Of a stretch of DNA of 64,000 nucleotides, positions 27,576 to 37,354 are shown in pieces. Under the pieces are notes generated by a model. The model saw only the letters and a list, made by a program, of their open reading frames with translations. It did not search any database and was not told where the DNA came from. This stretch comes from JAFGXF01 sp963732595. GTDB lineage: Bacteria; Chloroflexota; Anaerolineae; Anaerolineales; Anaerolineaceae. The position numbers and the translations under genes were made by a program. The stretch is from contig CAVSZZ010000002.1 in NCBI GenBank assembly GCA_963732595.1, positions 310,001-374,000 on the forward strand. Direction: 5' to 3'. Each line of letters opens with the position of its first letter. The first letter of the stretch is position 1.

Positions 27576-28857
27576 CTACACCGGCTGGAGCTGATCAACC
27601 TCTTGCCCGCTTTTTTCTTCAATCTGCATGATTGGTTTGATCAGGAATCCCAGCACACCCATGAGAATGCAGGCGATGCCCGCAGCCACATACCAGGGAG
27701 GTATACCCAGCGCATCGGCAATAGGACCGGCAACCGCCAGGCTGAGTGGTGACATGGCCGAAGACAGGCTGCCCGTCAGGGTGAACACCCGCCCCTGCAT
27801 GGCCGGATCGACAGTGGATTGCAGGATGGCCATCAAGGGTCCGTTGACCAGCGGGTTCATTATCCCGCCGATGGCCATGCCAACCACAGCCATCCAGATC
27901 AGATCCCGTGTGGCCAAACCGATCATCAGGACACCTGTTCCCATACCGATCAGGCCAAGCATGACGGTCAGGATCCGCTTTTTAAAACCACCCCAGGTGC
28001 CCAGGGCTAATCCGCCAGCGACCACACCGATACCGAAAGCTGCCTCGAGCAGCCCGAGGTGATAAGCCGTACCCTGATAAACCTCGGTCACCAACAACGG
28101 CATCAAGGAGAACGCCGGAGTCAAGAGGAAATTCAATAAAGCTGCCACAAACAAAATGATCACCAATCCCCGCCAGGCAGCCACGTATCGGAAACCGGCC
28201 AGCATGTCCTTATAGACAGCCCGGATACCCTCGACCTGCTGAACGACAGCCGGTTTTAACCGGTTGTGGGATGGGGATGAAGAACAGGGGCGTGATGGCG
28301 AAGCAGGCCGTGACCACATCGATCAGGATGATGCCATACATTGGCAGGGCGCTCAACAGCAGGGCTCCCAAGGGTGGAGCCACAATACTCATGGCGCCTT
28401 GCAACGCCTGGTTTAATCCAGCAACACGGGATAATTGTGAATCCGGCACCATCAGTGAGGTTGAAGCCTGCATGGTGGGCCAGTGGAAGGCCCCCCCCAG
28501 CGATCGAATGAACATGATCACGTAGATCTGCCAGACCTGCTCCTTGCCGAGCAGGAACAATACCGCCAGCCCCAATGAGAACAAGGCGATGGCGCCATCT
28601 GCAATTATCAGGACGCGCCTGCGGTTCCAGCGGTCGATCAGTGCTCCGGCGATCGGGCTCAGGAAGATCTGCGGGAGCAACGCCACCAATGTGGCCGTCG
28701 CCAGGATGGTCGCTGAGCCTGTTTCCTTGGTAAGCCACCAAACCAATGCAAATTGGACCAGGGTGCTGCCGAAAAGGGAAACTGCCTGGCCTGTCCAGAT
28801 TGTGAAGAAACGCCGCTTCCAATCCGCAGCCAGCGGCGGTTGATTGTTCTGAGCCAT
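27576..28857 (-). CDS. MFS transporter (MFS_3-like exporter), frameshifted
   Basis: About 426 aa in two frames joined near 28258. It has 12 predicted membrane helices. The first half is WTGQAVSLFGSTLVQFALVW and the loop motif LSPIAGALIDRWNRRRVLII (G-x-x-x-D-R-x-x-R-R). The second half is VYKDMLAGFRYVAAWRGLVI and GGIMNPLVNGPLMAILQSTV. It resembles the macrolide/siderophore-exporter branch (MefA/EntS type). Substrate unknown. It is convergent with the CBS gene. Confidence 0.9.
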
Positions 28858-28892
28858 AGGCGATACCTGTTTAAGGAAAGGTTTTCGAGGGC

Positions 28893-29289
28893 TTATTCGA
28901 TGAACACTTCGACGTGCTCGCCATCCTCATCATCATAGACATCCACGACCTGACCGATCTCGCCGGATTCAATGACCTCGGAAAGGCGCTTGAGATCCAT
29001 GTCTTCGATGTTGGGTGAGAAATGGGCACCCATTTTCAAACCTGACTTAACCACGCTGACTGGCATGCGGATGTTGACACGCGGCTTGCCAGACTCAATG
29101 TCAGTCACGCGCACGCGGAACCAGCGCCCGCTGGATGTTGGCGGAGGGGTAGGCGTATCAAATGGGAATTTACTGGATTTGGTATCGACGTCATCCAAGG
29201 TCTTGAGCAGTCTGGCCGCATCTTCTGCGGATGATCTTGCCGTCTTCGAGCATTTTCAATACTTTTAGTCGTTCAGCTTCTGTTGCCAT
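28893..29289 (-). CDS. SHOCT-like domain protein, frameshifted
   Basis: About 131 aa. The N-terminus in one frame is MATEAERLKVLKMLEDGKI. After a one-base indel near 29235 the chain continues as AEDAARLLKTLDDVDTKSSK, giving the short amphipathic SHOCT-like module found at the start of LiaX/YvlB-type proteins. A C-terminal domain follows (RWFRVRVTDIESGKPRVNIR, GEIGQVVDVYDDEDGEHVEV). The ATG at 29289 overlaps the DUF2089 stop by 17 bases. The pairing with DUF2089 suggests an envelope-stress or regulatory couple, but the function is not known. Confidence 0.75.
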
Positions 29290-29743
29290 GTTTATCTCCT
29301 TGGCGGGGCTTTGATGTTTTCACGGATACCGCCTCTTCTTCGGCGGGCACATCCTCCCCGAGCAGCAGTCGGTTGGCCTGCTCAGACGAGAGCTTGCCTT
29401 GCGCTAGGTCATCCAGAATGCGCGTGCGTTCCTCGGGAGTTAATTTGATGACCAGATCATCCTTGGCCGGCTCAAATCCCAAAGCACGGATGACCTCAAC
29501 CAGCCGGTTGCGGATGGTCGGATAGGATAGATTCAACTCATCCTCCATGCGATTGATGCGTCCCTCGCAACGGATGAAGGTGAGCGCAAATTGGATCTGT
29601 TCAGGTGTCAATCTGGTAAATGGGCTGCCTTCCCCGCTAAAATGCCCTTCGATGGTCGTGTCACAGGCCGCACAGTACAACCTGGTAACCTCAAGTGGTG
29701 CTTCACATACCGGACAGTTGATAAGTGTCTGCCTCATGGTCAT
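29273..29743 (-). CDS. DUF2089 zinc-ribbon regulator-like protein
   Basis: 156 aa from MTMRQTLINCPVCEAPLEVT. A zinc ribbon (CPVC...CAAC) is followed by RLTPEQIQFALTFIRCEGRI, then NRMEDELNLSYPTIRNRLVE, a helix-turn-helix-like segment typical of DUF2089, and a C-terminal SHOCT-like piece (LTPEERTRILDDLAQGKLSS). It is probably a DNA-binding regulator (inference from the HTH). It has its own strong promoter and is coupled with the SHOCT-like gene downstream. Confidence 0.88.
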   Translation of the reverse strand: MTMRQTLINCPVCEAPLEVTRLYCAACDTTIEGHFSGEGSPFTRLTPEQIQFALTFIRCEGRINRMEDELNLSYPTIRNRLVEVIRALGFEPAKDDLVIKLTPEERTRILDDLAQGKLSSEQANRLLLGEDVPAEEEAVSVKTSKPRQGDKHGNRS

Positions 29744-29785
29744 TTCTCTTAATTGAATTAATATCACTATAAATTATATTCATAT

Positions 29786-29813
29786 ATTATAGCGTTAGAT
29801 TGAATAATGTCAA
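29786..29813 (-). promoter_or_regulatory. sigma-70-like promoter of the DUF2089-SHOCT operon
   Basis: TTGACA (29808-29813 on the minus strand) and TATAAT (29786-29791) with a 16-base spacer, in a strikingly AT-rich stretch. Repeats of ATAT/AATTTATAG downstream of the -10 could be an autoregulatory site. Confidence 0.7.
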
Positions 29814-29878
29814 GGTGTTCTTTAATTATTGTTAGGGGATTGTAAATTATTGTGTGTAAAAAGAAAACCTGACGCTCA

Positions 29879-30241
29879 TCAGGTACCAGTCATCTCAGAA
29901 ACCAGGTACCACTCACCCATGCGATCATCCAAATCCTTCGGAGCCCGGTCATAATAGATATGGAAGATACGCCCATCCCCGGTTCGTACATGGAAGTGAT
30001 AACGCCCCACCCCCCAGGACCCACGGTTGGATGCCACGGCGGCATGCTCAGTACTCATGTTGCGCGCCTGGCGGCCACGCCGGGTAAAGTCCACCCATTC
30101 CTCGAGTGAAGCGCTGATGCGGTAGATCTCCCCCCGCCAATTAAAACCATCCGGGCAGCGTGGACGCTTGCCAAAGATCAGGGGTTGATCGAAGATCGGG
30201 GTGATCCGCTCACCCATAAAGGTCAGTGGTTCGAGAGGCAT
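29879..30241 (-). CDS. DUF6504-like protein
   Basis: 120 aa, MPLEPLTFMGERITPIFDQP then FNWRGEIYRISASLEEWVDF, with a C-terminal YHFHVRTGDGRIFHIYYDRA. It is beta-rich and basic in the middle and matches my recollection of the DUF6504 family, which often sits with DNA-repair genes. Here it is 21 bases downstream of the radical SAM repair protein on the same strand, so it shares that SOS-box promoter. Function unknown; a nucleic-acid-binding role would fit. Confidence 0.72.
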   Translation of the reverse strand: MPLEPLTFMGERITPIFDQPLIFGKRPRCPDGFNWRGEIYRISASLEEWVDFTRRGRQARNMSTEHAAVASNRGSWGVGRYHFHVRTGDGRIFHIYYDRAPKDLDDRMGEWYLVSEMTGT

Positions 30242-30262
30242 GCTTCATTCATCCACATCCCA

Positions 30263-31481
30263 TTATAACGGCGTGGACTGGAACAAGGAGGGTTGGCTGG
30301 CGGGACGCTGTCCATTGAGCAGAATATAAGGCATGAGCTTTTCAGCCCGGATGCCAAGCCGGTATAACTGACCTGGTTCCTTCAACAAGGTCCCCCTTGT
30401 TCTTTCCTCGAGCAACCGGCTTGCCCCCAACGGTCCAATGCCCGGAATGCGCAGCAGCTCCTGGCGGTCTGCCCGGTTGATCTCCAGCGGATGACCTGCC
30501 AGGTGTTGTTCAGCCCAGGCAACTTTTGGGTCATACGCCAGGGGCAGGTTCTGATCGGGGCCAAGCGTCAATTCCTCCAGATCATACCCGTAATCCCGCA
30601 ACAGGTAGGAAGCCTGGTACAGGCGGACCTCCCGCCATGGATCCATCCGGGGAACATTCTCAAGCGGGGTTCCCTTGACCGGCTTGAAGCCGGAATAATA
30701 TGCACGTGACATATGATAGACCTTGATAAGTTTAACGGTGGTTTCAAGTAATTCCAGGTCGCTTTCACCCACACCTCCCACCACGAACTGGGTGGTCATG
30801 GAAGGCCAACGGCCGCGCCAGGCATGTCCCGGGTCCAAATTCCGACGCAACTCTGCCATCCACTGAAAGGGTTTGAGCAGCTCCGCAGTCGAAGGCTTTC
30901 TGAGGTGCCAGTTGATTCAGACGCCTGGCATTGGGGGCTTCCAGGTTTATGGATACGCGATCCGCCAGCAAGACAGCCTGTTCAAGATGTGCTTTCTGAG
31001 ACCCTGGCATCAACTTCAGGTGAAGATAACCCTGATAGTGGTAGCGCTTACGCAGCAACTCGGCGGTGGCCAGAATACGGTCCTGGCTGAATTCACCACC
31101 ATTGATCACCCCCGAACTGAGGAACAATCCCTCGACGATACCGGCACCCTGCAAGGCTAAAAACGTTGAGGCCATTTCATCAGGGCTGAAAGTCACACGC
31201 CTGAAATCCCTGCCTGCCCTGAAAGCACAATAGTTACAGTTGTGTTCACAGACTGAAGTCTGCATGGTTTTTAACAAAGGAATGCTACCGCCCCCCGGCA
31301 GGATGGCGCGGTGAATATTTTGACGAGCAGGATCCTTCGGGTTTCCAGCCTTTCCTGAGTAAATACGCATTCCACCCGCTGCTTGACACTCAGGATTCAG
31401 ACCCAATCCTTTCCGGTCGTGTTCATCGACCTCATCGGACGGCAGATCTTCCAGCTGCTGCAATTTTGAGAAACCATCCAT
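30263..31481 (-). CDS. putative DNA modification/repair radical SAM protein, frameshifted
   Basis: About 405 aa. The start MDGFSKLQQLEDLPSDEVDE (31481) lies 6 bases after a TATAAT. The radical SAM cluster CEHNCNYCAFRAG gives C-x3-C-x2-C, followed by GLFLSSGVINGGEFSQDRIL. The second frame from about 30870 has TTQFVVGGVGESDLELLETT and a C-terminal helix-hairpin-helix (LLRIPGIGPLGASRLLEERT), a DNA-binding module. This matches the TIGR03916-type family of unknown reaction. One indel near 30870 splits it. An SOS box lies in the promoter, supporting a DNA-damage role. Confidence 0.87.
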
Positions 31482-31487
31482 AACCCT

Positions 31488-31516
31488 ATTATAGAACATG
31501 TGTTCTTGTTTTACAA
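31488..31516 (-). promoter_or_regulatory. LexA-type SOS box within the radical SAM promoter
   Basis: On the minus strand TTGTAA, a 17-base spacer and TATAAT make a promoter, and the spacer ends with GAACACATGTTC. This fits the GAAC-N4-GTTC core of Gram-positive-type LexA sites (31494-31505). The -10 box ends 6 bases before the ATG at 31481, so the message may be leaderless. It sits between divergent genes and could also affect the GH25 gene. Confidence 0.65.
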
Positions 31517-31569
31517 GCCCCGCGGCATAATCCTTGCATCAATGCTGCCAACAGGATATTGGAGGCAGC

Positions 31570-32265
31570 ATGCTGATCGGATTCGATGTTTCGCGTTATG
31601 AGGTTGTCACAGACTGGAATGCAGTCAAAGCCGCAGGCTACGCCTTTGGATCAACTCGTGCGACAGTCGGAGACTACTACACTGATCCAACCTTCGATAG
31701 TTACTGGCACGGGATGAAAGCCGCAGGAATCCTGCGCATGGCCTACCACGTCCTGGCGCCGGACCGACCCCAGAGTCAGATCAACCGCTTTATCGACCTG
31801 GTTCGCACCGATTGGGGCGAATTACCACCTGTACTGGATCTGGAACTCGACCGCGAAGTCGACCGCAAGGTCATCACCGATAAGACACTATACTGCTTGA
31901 ATGCACTCGAAAAAGCCTGCGGACGTAAACCGATCGTGTACACGACTGCCAACTTCATCACCAATCACCTGCTGCCCACCGTCAATCTGGGTGGATATCC
32001 CTTGTGGGTGGCCAATTACACCACCAAACCGGCTCCCCTTCTGCCCAGTTCCTGGACCAACTGGGTTTTCTGGCAATACACCGAAGCCGGCAAGATCCCG
32101 GGGATCAACGGCGCCACGGACCTGAACTGGTTCAACGGTGACCAGGATGCCCTGAATGCCATGGCCGGCATCAAGCCGGCACCCCCGGTCAGCATGGATG
32201 AATGGGCCAGGCAGATCGACGCCTGGGCGCGCTCAAGGGGTTACAGCGGCCCTAAACTCGCATAA
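31570..32265 (+). CDS. GH25-like lysozyme (muramidase) domain protein
   Basis: 231 aa from MLIGFDVSRYEVVTDWNAVK with GGAGG upstream; the in-frame ATG at 31534 is rejected. A TIM-barrel glycoside hydrolase family 25 pattern is seen: GFDVSRYE start, YAFGSTRATVGDYYTDPTFD, PPVLDLELDREVDRK with the D-x-E catalytic pair, PIVYTTANFITNHLLP, and WVANYTTKPAPLLPSSWTNW. There is no signal peptide or membrane anchor, so export would need a holin-like route or lysis. It is monocistronic and divergent from the SOS-controlled operon. Confidence 0.87.
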   Translation: MLIGFDVSRYEVVTDWNAVKAAGYAFGSTRATVGDYYTDPTFDSYWHGMKAAGILRMAYHVLAPDRPQSQINRFIDLVRTDWGELPPVLDLELDREVDRKVITDKTLYCLNALEKACGRKPIVYTTANFITNHLLPTVNLGGYPLWVANYTTKPAPLLPSSWTNWVFWQYTEAGKIPGINGATDLNWFNGDQDALNAMAGIKPAPPVSMDEWARQIDAWARSRGYSGPKLA

Positions 32266-32549
32266 TTGGTGACCAAGATTCCCCTTATCGAGATTCGGCA
32301 ATCCGTGTGCAGGTGCTCCAATCGGTCCATTCAGAATGACGATATTCCACTCTGGCTGATCTCCGACCAGGGCATTTTTCATTCACCAACCGATCCCACC
32401 AGATAAACGCCACCCTCCAATATTTTATACTTTTCTTAACTTTTTTTAATCAACCATTAAAACAAATGGCTAATAATTGCGTATATAGAGTAAGGATAAA
32501 TGAGCCAATTTTTCCTGTATATTCCATATCATAATAAGGATCAGAAGAT

Positions 32550-33348
32550 ATGAGATCCAGAAGCAGAGGCCCGCAATACACGAAGCATCATTGTCACCTA
32601 TAACAGTGAAAACGAGATCGGCGGATTGTTGGAAGATCTTACGACCGGTCGCAATCCCCAACCGGTGATCGTGGTGGACAATGCTTCGCGGGATGATACG
32701 GTCCAATTGATTCAGCAGTTCTTCCCGCAAGTCCATCTGATCGAAAATAAAGTGGACACCGGATATGCCCGTGCAGTCAACCAGGCTTTCAGACTTGTGC
32801 AACACAGAATACTTCTTTCTACTTGAATCCGGACATCCGCATGCCAGACACGTCTGTGGCTACTACTTTATTGGATTCCATTCAACCCCATCCAGAGGTG
32901 GCCGCGGTGGCTCCCCTCCAATTCAAGAACATCGATCAAAAACAATATCTTAACTTTACCTGGAGCTATTGGACACCAAAAGCACTGATATTATTCCTGT
33001 TTTCATTATTTAAAATTGGATTCGCCCGAGGATGAACCCATCCCGGTCACTTATTTGAATGCCGGCTGCCTGTTCATACGTTCTTCGGCTTTTCGAAGGG
33101 TGGGCATGTTCAACGAAAAGTATTTCCTGTACGGTGAGGAACCGGATCTTTTCCTGAAATTCAAACGCGCAGGTTTTACTTCCCTGCTAATACCGAGTAC
33201 ACATGTCATCCATCAACGGGAAAGCAGCATGAAATCATTGACCAATCCGGAGTATGCAGTAATAAAATTGAAGGGCATGGTGAATATCCTCAACGCTCTG
33301 GTAAATGGCTGGATCGGCATCCTGCGTGATTCTTTATCTATTTATTGA
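32550..33348 (+). CDS. family 2 glycosyltransferase (rhamnosyltransferase-like), frameshifted
   Basis: About 265 aa in at least three frames. The nucleotide-sugar binding start SIIVTYNSENEIGGLLEDLT and PVIVVDNASRDDTVQLIQQF (VDN metal/nucleotide region) are visible. NPDIRMPDTSV replaces the D-x-D area, and the acceptor side reads AGCLFIRSSAFRRVGMFNEK then YFLYGEEPDLFLKFKRAGFT, the E-D-x-D-like element of dTDP-rhamnosyl transferases. The 5' start is uncertain because of a shift near 32575; other shifts lie near 32805-32830 and 33015. The bases between the GH25 stop and this gene (32266-32549) hold no convincing gene. Confidence 0.78.
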
Positions 33349-33376
33349 AGATACCCCAAATATCACATTTCTCCTC

Positions 33377-33405
33377 AACCCCCGCCTGGCTCGCGGGGGT
33401 TTTAT
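33377..33405 (+). terminator. terminator after the glycosyltransferase
   Basis: A 9-bp stem AACCCCCGC / GCGGGGGTT with a 7-base loop, followed by TTATTAG. It lies about 30 bases past the glycosyltransferase stop. Confidence 0.7.
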
Positions 33406-33521
33406 TAGAAATTTTTAACAATCTCTATGGGTTATTTTCATCTAAATCTATACCAATTTTTAACCCGGCATGCTATTTTAATCCTGGAATAAATCAATCG
33501 TAAATGGAAAGGAAACACCCC

Positions 33522-34671
33522 ATGAACTGGAAACGAATAATTTATTCACTATTTTTGATCAGCTCTGTTTTCTTTGCAGGTCTGGCCGGAGCAGCAGGTG
33601 GTGGTTTTGCTGTCTACAAGGTCATGATCCAGGTGAGTTCTGAGACAACCGCCCTCCTAGTCCACGGACTTAGGCCGTATCTCAATCCGCCTCCTCCTTA
33701 GCCATCGATTCGACCGATATTGAGACCACGATCGTCGAAGCGGTCCAGCAAGTTGGACCAGCAGTCGTTACGGTCACCGGGACCATTCCGGGCCAGGACG
33801 GTTTCTTTGGACGCAGCAGTGATGAGATCGTCAGCGGCAGCGGACTCTTCATTTCGGATCAGGGCTACATCCTGACCAACAACCATGTCATCGAAGGCGC
33901 ACAGAATATCCAGGTCATCCTCTCAGGTGGTGAACAATATCCTGCCAGCCTGATCGGAACAGACGAGTACTCCGATATCGCCATCCTGAAGACCGAAGGT
34001 CCCGTGCCGGCAGTGGCCAGCCTGGGCAATTCGGATATCCTATCGCCAGGTGAAAGCGTGATCGCCATCGGTTCGCCACTGGGTGAATTCGTCAACACCG
34101 TGACGGTCGGGGTGGTCAGCGCGACCGGTCGCTCGATCGACACAGGCAGCGGTTACCAGATCGAAAACCTGATCCAGACGGATGCGGCGATCAACCAGGG
34201 AAATTCCGGTGGTCCACTGGTGAACCTGGCCGGACAGGTCATCGGTATCAATACGCTGATCGTGCGAGGTAGCAGCAGCGGCACAGTCGCGGAAGGCCTG
34301 CGGTTTGCCATCCCGATCAACACGGCCCAGGCAGTGGCTTCCCAGATCATCCAATACGGGTATCTCGCCCGCCCTTATATCGGTATTGCCTATCAATCTG
34401 TAACCCCCCAGATCGCCATGGCATATCATCTGCCGGTGCAATGGGGTATCTATATCACCCGAGTGTCAGTGGCAGCCCGGGTGAGTCTGGCTGAGTTTGA
34501 AGATAGGCGATATCATCACAGCCATAAACGATATACCCATTGATGAGGATCATTCCTACCTGAACATTCTTTTCGACAGTCAGCCAGGCGACACGGTGTC
34601 TCTGGAAGATCTACCGTGACGGCCAGACGCTTCAGCTTGAAGTCACATTAGGCGAATCACATTCCAACTGA
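33522..34671 (+). CDS. HtrA/DegP-like serine protease with PDZ domain, frameshifted
   Basis: About 380 aa reconstructed. N-terminal anchor helix (IIYSLFLISSVFFAGLAGAA), then a trypsin-like domain with the triad His in ILTNNHVIEGA, Asp in EYSDIAILKT and Ser in INQGNSGGPLVNLAGQVIGI. A PDZ domain follows, seen in pieces: DIITAINDIPIDEDHSYLNI and LFDSQPGDTVSLE. Shifts lie near 33660-33700, 34475 and 34605; the final frame stops at 34671. It is an extracytoplasmic quality-control protease anchored in the membrane. Monocistronic, closed by a strong hairpin. Confidence 0.87.
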
Positions 34672-34704
34672 TCATCCGCCTGTATAACCGACCAGCCTAA
34701 AGAG

Positions 34705-34733
34705 AATCCCCTTGATCAAGGGGATTTCTTTTA
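34705..34733 (+). terminator. terminator after the HtrA-like gene
   Basis: A fully palindromic 22-base stretch (AATCCCCTTGA and its complement) is followed by TCTTTTAT, 33 bases past the HtrA stop. Confidence 0.75.
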
Positions 34734-34826
34734 TCAACTGCATCAGGCATCAGAAGTATAATCAGCCGTCAGGGTCTGCCGTACCAAAAGTAACCACATC
34801 CAAATTTACTACCAGAAAGAAAACCG

Positions 34827-36008
34827 ATGTCCATGATCGAACGCCTGCGTCAAGCTCCCCGTGAGTTGCTCCTCTTCACTGCCATTTCTCTTAGCGTCGG
34901 AATCGGTTCCAGTATTAATGACTCGGTATTTAACAATTTCCTCAATTTCCGGTTTGATCTAAACGGTTTTCAGCGCTCCTTCCTGGAATTTCCCCGCGAA
35001 CTGCCGGGGGTGCTGGTGGTCTTCGTGGCCGCGTTGCTTTCCTTCCTTTGCAGCCGGCGCCTGTCTGCCGTCAGCATGCTACTCAGCGCTGTCGGGGCAC
35101 TGATGGTCGGTTTTGCCTCGGCCAATTACAGTCTGATGGTCATTTGGTTGTTCATTTACAGTCTGGGGGGACATCTCTATATGCCATTGGCCTCAACCAT
35201 CGGGATGGAACTGGCACGGGAAGGTCAGACCGGAAAGCGTTTGGGACAATTCAACGCCATCCGAAACCTGGCCACGATCATCGGCAGCTTCATCGTTTTA
35301 CTTGGTTTTCGCTATCTGGGTTTTACTTTTCAGCATGCCTTCATCCTGGTCGTTGTATTCTACGTGGTATCAGCCCTCATGATGTTCGGCATGAAGCCGG
35401 ACACCGACAGGTCCCCACGTTCATTCCTCAAATTAAAAAAGGAATACAGCCTGTATTACGTGCTGATCATCATATCCGGAGCCCGAAAGCAGATCTTCCT
35501 TACCTTCGCCCCCTGGGTCTTGGTAAAAGTCTTCAACCAGCCCACCCAAACCATGGCCACGCTGTTCACCATCGGTGGCGTGATCGGTATCCTGTTCCAG
35601 CCGCTGCTTGGCAAGGCGATCGACCGGTTGGGTGAGCGCACCATCCTCGCCAGCGAAGCGGTGTTGCTCATCTTTGTGTGTTGTGGTTATGGATTTGCCG
35701 AGCAGCTGCTGTCAGGTAACGCAGCCTTCCTGCTGGTATGCGCCTGTTTCTTGTTCGACCAGATACTCATGTCGGTCGGCATGGCCCGCAGTACTTATAT
35801 GAAGAAGATCGCCATGCTGCCGGCTGATATCCAGACCACCTTAACAGCAGGTGTCTCTCTGGACCATGTTTTCTCGATCGGCGCAGCACTGCTGGGCGGG
35901 TTGATCTGGAGCAACTTCGGGTACCAATATGTATTTTTGTTGGGGGCTGTCATCGCGATCATTAATTTCTTCGCAGCGCTGAGGATACGGATCCCTAAAC
36001 CCTCGTGA
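34827..36008 (+). CDS. MFS transporter of unknown substrate
   Basis: 393 aa with about 12 membrane helices, intact frame. Features are LPGVLVVFVAALLSFLCSRR, the conserved acidic/Arg loop GMELAREGQTGKRLGQFNAI between helices, and the second-half loop LFQPLLGKAIDRLGERTILA, an MFS motif. The start MSMIERLRQAPRELLLFTAI is 8 bases after AGAAAG. No neighbour gives a substrate clue; a 146-base gap follows with no gene. Confidence 0.85.
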   Translation: MSMIERLRQAPRELLLFTAISLSVGIGSSINDSVFNNFLNFRFDLNGFQRSFLEFPRELPGVLVVFVAALLSFLCSRRLSAVSMLLSAVGALMVGFASANYSLMVIWLFIYSLGGHLYMPLASTIGMELAREGQTGKRLGQFNAIRNLATIIGSFIVLLGFRYLGFTFQHAFILVVVFYVVSALMMFGMKPDTDRSPRSFLKLKKEYSLYYVLIIISGARKQIFLTFAPWVLVKVFNQPTQTMATLFTIGGVIGILFQPLLGKAIDRLGERTILASEAVLLIFVCCGYGFAEQLLSGNAAFLLVCACFLFDQILMSVGMARSTYMKKIAMLPADIQTTLTAGVSLDHVFSIGAALLGGLIWSNFGYQYVFLLGAVIAIINFFAALRIRIPKPS

Positions 36009-36154
36009 GAAACCAATAAAATTACTCCGGCATGGGGAAAGGATCAGAACAGCACTACCGGTTGGCATGCAAACCAGGCACCAGTTGGATGTGTGAAAAT
36101 GAATCCTGTCGGTATAAGGTTAATATTTTTTCAACAATGTGATATGAGCGTAAC

Positions 36155-36382
36155 TTACTTGGGGGGCAAGGCATTTGCCTCAGCCAGGACCTTCTCGGTC
36201 AATTCCCTGGTCAGGCCGGCCTGGCGTGCCTGAGGAAAGCTCAGGATGACCCTGAGGGTCATGCCTTTGGCCATGCCGATCATCGGATTGCTGCTGGCGC
36301 CAGGGATATATTTATTCAGGATATCGATCACCCGTGGATCCACCAACAGGTCACCAAGTTTTGAATCAAGTGAGTAGGGCAT
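36155..36382 (-). CDS. small hypothetical protein
   Basis: 75 aa, MPYSLDSKLGDLLVDPRVID then LNKYIPGASSNPMIGMAKGM and TLRVILSFPQARQAGLTREL. Helical, without membrane segments. It resembles the short C-terminal helical modules (LG-LL-DP...SNP--GMAKGMTLR) seen at the end of some glycoside hydrolases and serine hydrolases, here alone. It could be a free-standing copy or a remnant. It is divergent from the IclR gene 183 bases away. Confidence 0.6.
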   Translation of the reverse strand: MPYSLDSKLGDLLVDPRVIDILNKYIPGASSNPMIGMAKGMTLRVILSFPQARQAGLTRELTEKVLAEANALPPK

Positions 36383-36527
36383 GGATAACTCCTAATCGTG
36401 GATGTGCTTGCTTATCGCAATATTGTACCTGATTCCCCTTGTTTGAAAAGTCACGGCGATGAAAATAAATCTACCCAGCGACCACTGGCCGGATTTTCCC
36501 CGATATACGGTCCCATTGATTGAGTAT

Positions 36528-36564
36528 GTTGCACCTTATACAACATTATTGTATAATACGCAAC
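36528..36564 (+). promoter_or_regulatory. palindromic promoter/operator of the IclR gene
   Basis: A 37-base perfect two-block palindrome: GTTGC, 3 bases, TTATACAA, 5-base centre, TTGTATAA, 3 bases, GCAAC. The promoter TTGCAC (36529-36534), 17-base spacer, TATAAT (36552-36557) is embedded in it, and the ATG follows at 36566. A repressor binding here would block its own transcription. Confidence 0.75.
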
Positions 36565-36565
36565 A

Positions 36566-37310
36566 ATGGCCGAGATACAATCCCTCGCACGAGGATTACT
36601 CATCCTCGAACTGCTCTCCCAATCTCCGGATGGTGCCAGCATCACCGAACTGGCGGAAGCCCTGTCTATCGACAAGGGCAGCGCCTCACGCCTGGTCGCC
36701 ACGCTCGCAAACAGCGGTTATGCAGAGAAGGATGAGGTATCCCGCCGCTTCCACCTCGGTCCCCAGGTGGTGCCACTCAGCCGCAGCGTCCTGACCCGCC
36801 TGCCACTGCGTGAAGCCGCCAAGCCTTATCTCCGACAGTTGATGGAACGCACGGGTGAATGCGCTCACCTGGCCGTGGCCGCTCAAGGTAAAGCCCTATA
36901 CATCGACCAGGTTGAATCACCCGCCACCCTGCGGGTCAATGCCCAGGTCGGGACAATGAATCCACTGCACTGCACAGCACTCGGAAAAGTGCTGCTGGCA
37001 TTTGGAGACACCCCTCTCCCATTAACTCTGGAAAGTCATACACCCCGAACGATCACGGATCCACAGGTATTGCAGCATGAATTGGAGTTGATCAAGCAGC
37101 AAGGTTATGCTGTTGATGACGAGGAGTTCGACACCGGCATTCGCTGTGTAGCTGTTCCGGCCCTGGATTACCGGGGCAAACTGGCCGGTGCCCTGGGTAT
37201 CTCCGGGCCAGCCACCCGTATGACCCGCGAGCGGCTACCCGAATTGGCCGACCATTGCTCTCGAGATCGGCCACGCGCTGACCGAACGACTGTCCTTCAC
37301 CCGTCCCTAA
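36566..37310 (+). CDS. IclR-family transcriptional regulator
   Basis: About 248 aa. N-terminal winged helix MAEIQSLARGLLILELLSQS with LSIDKGSASRLVATLANSGY, then the IclR effector domain (MERTGECAHLAVAAQGKALY, NPLHCTALGKVLLAF, DDEEFDTGIRCVAVPALDYR). The raw frame runs through into the next gene, giving a false 750-aa fusion. A one-base indel near 37250 restores ALEIGHALTERLSFTRP with the stop at 37310. The ATG lies 8 bases after the -10, so the mRNA is nearly leaderless. It is the likely local repressor of the carbohydrate operon that follows. Confidence 0.88.
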
Positions 37311-37354
37311 CGACCGTTCCGGTTTGGGCATGTCACCATGTTGAGGAAGGTCAC

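Noticed and set aside
32266..32549. Possible 45-aa ORF after the GH25 gene
   Set aside because: No ribosome site, unlikely composition; it could be a frameshifted tail of the GH25 gene but there is no support.
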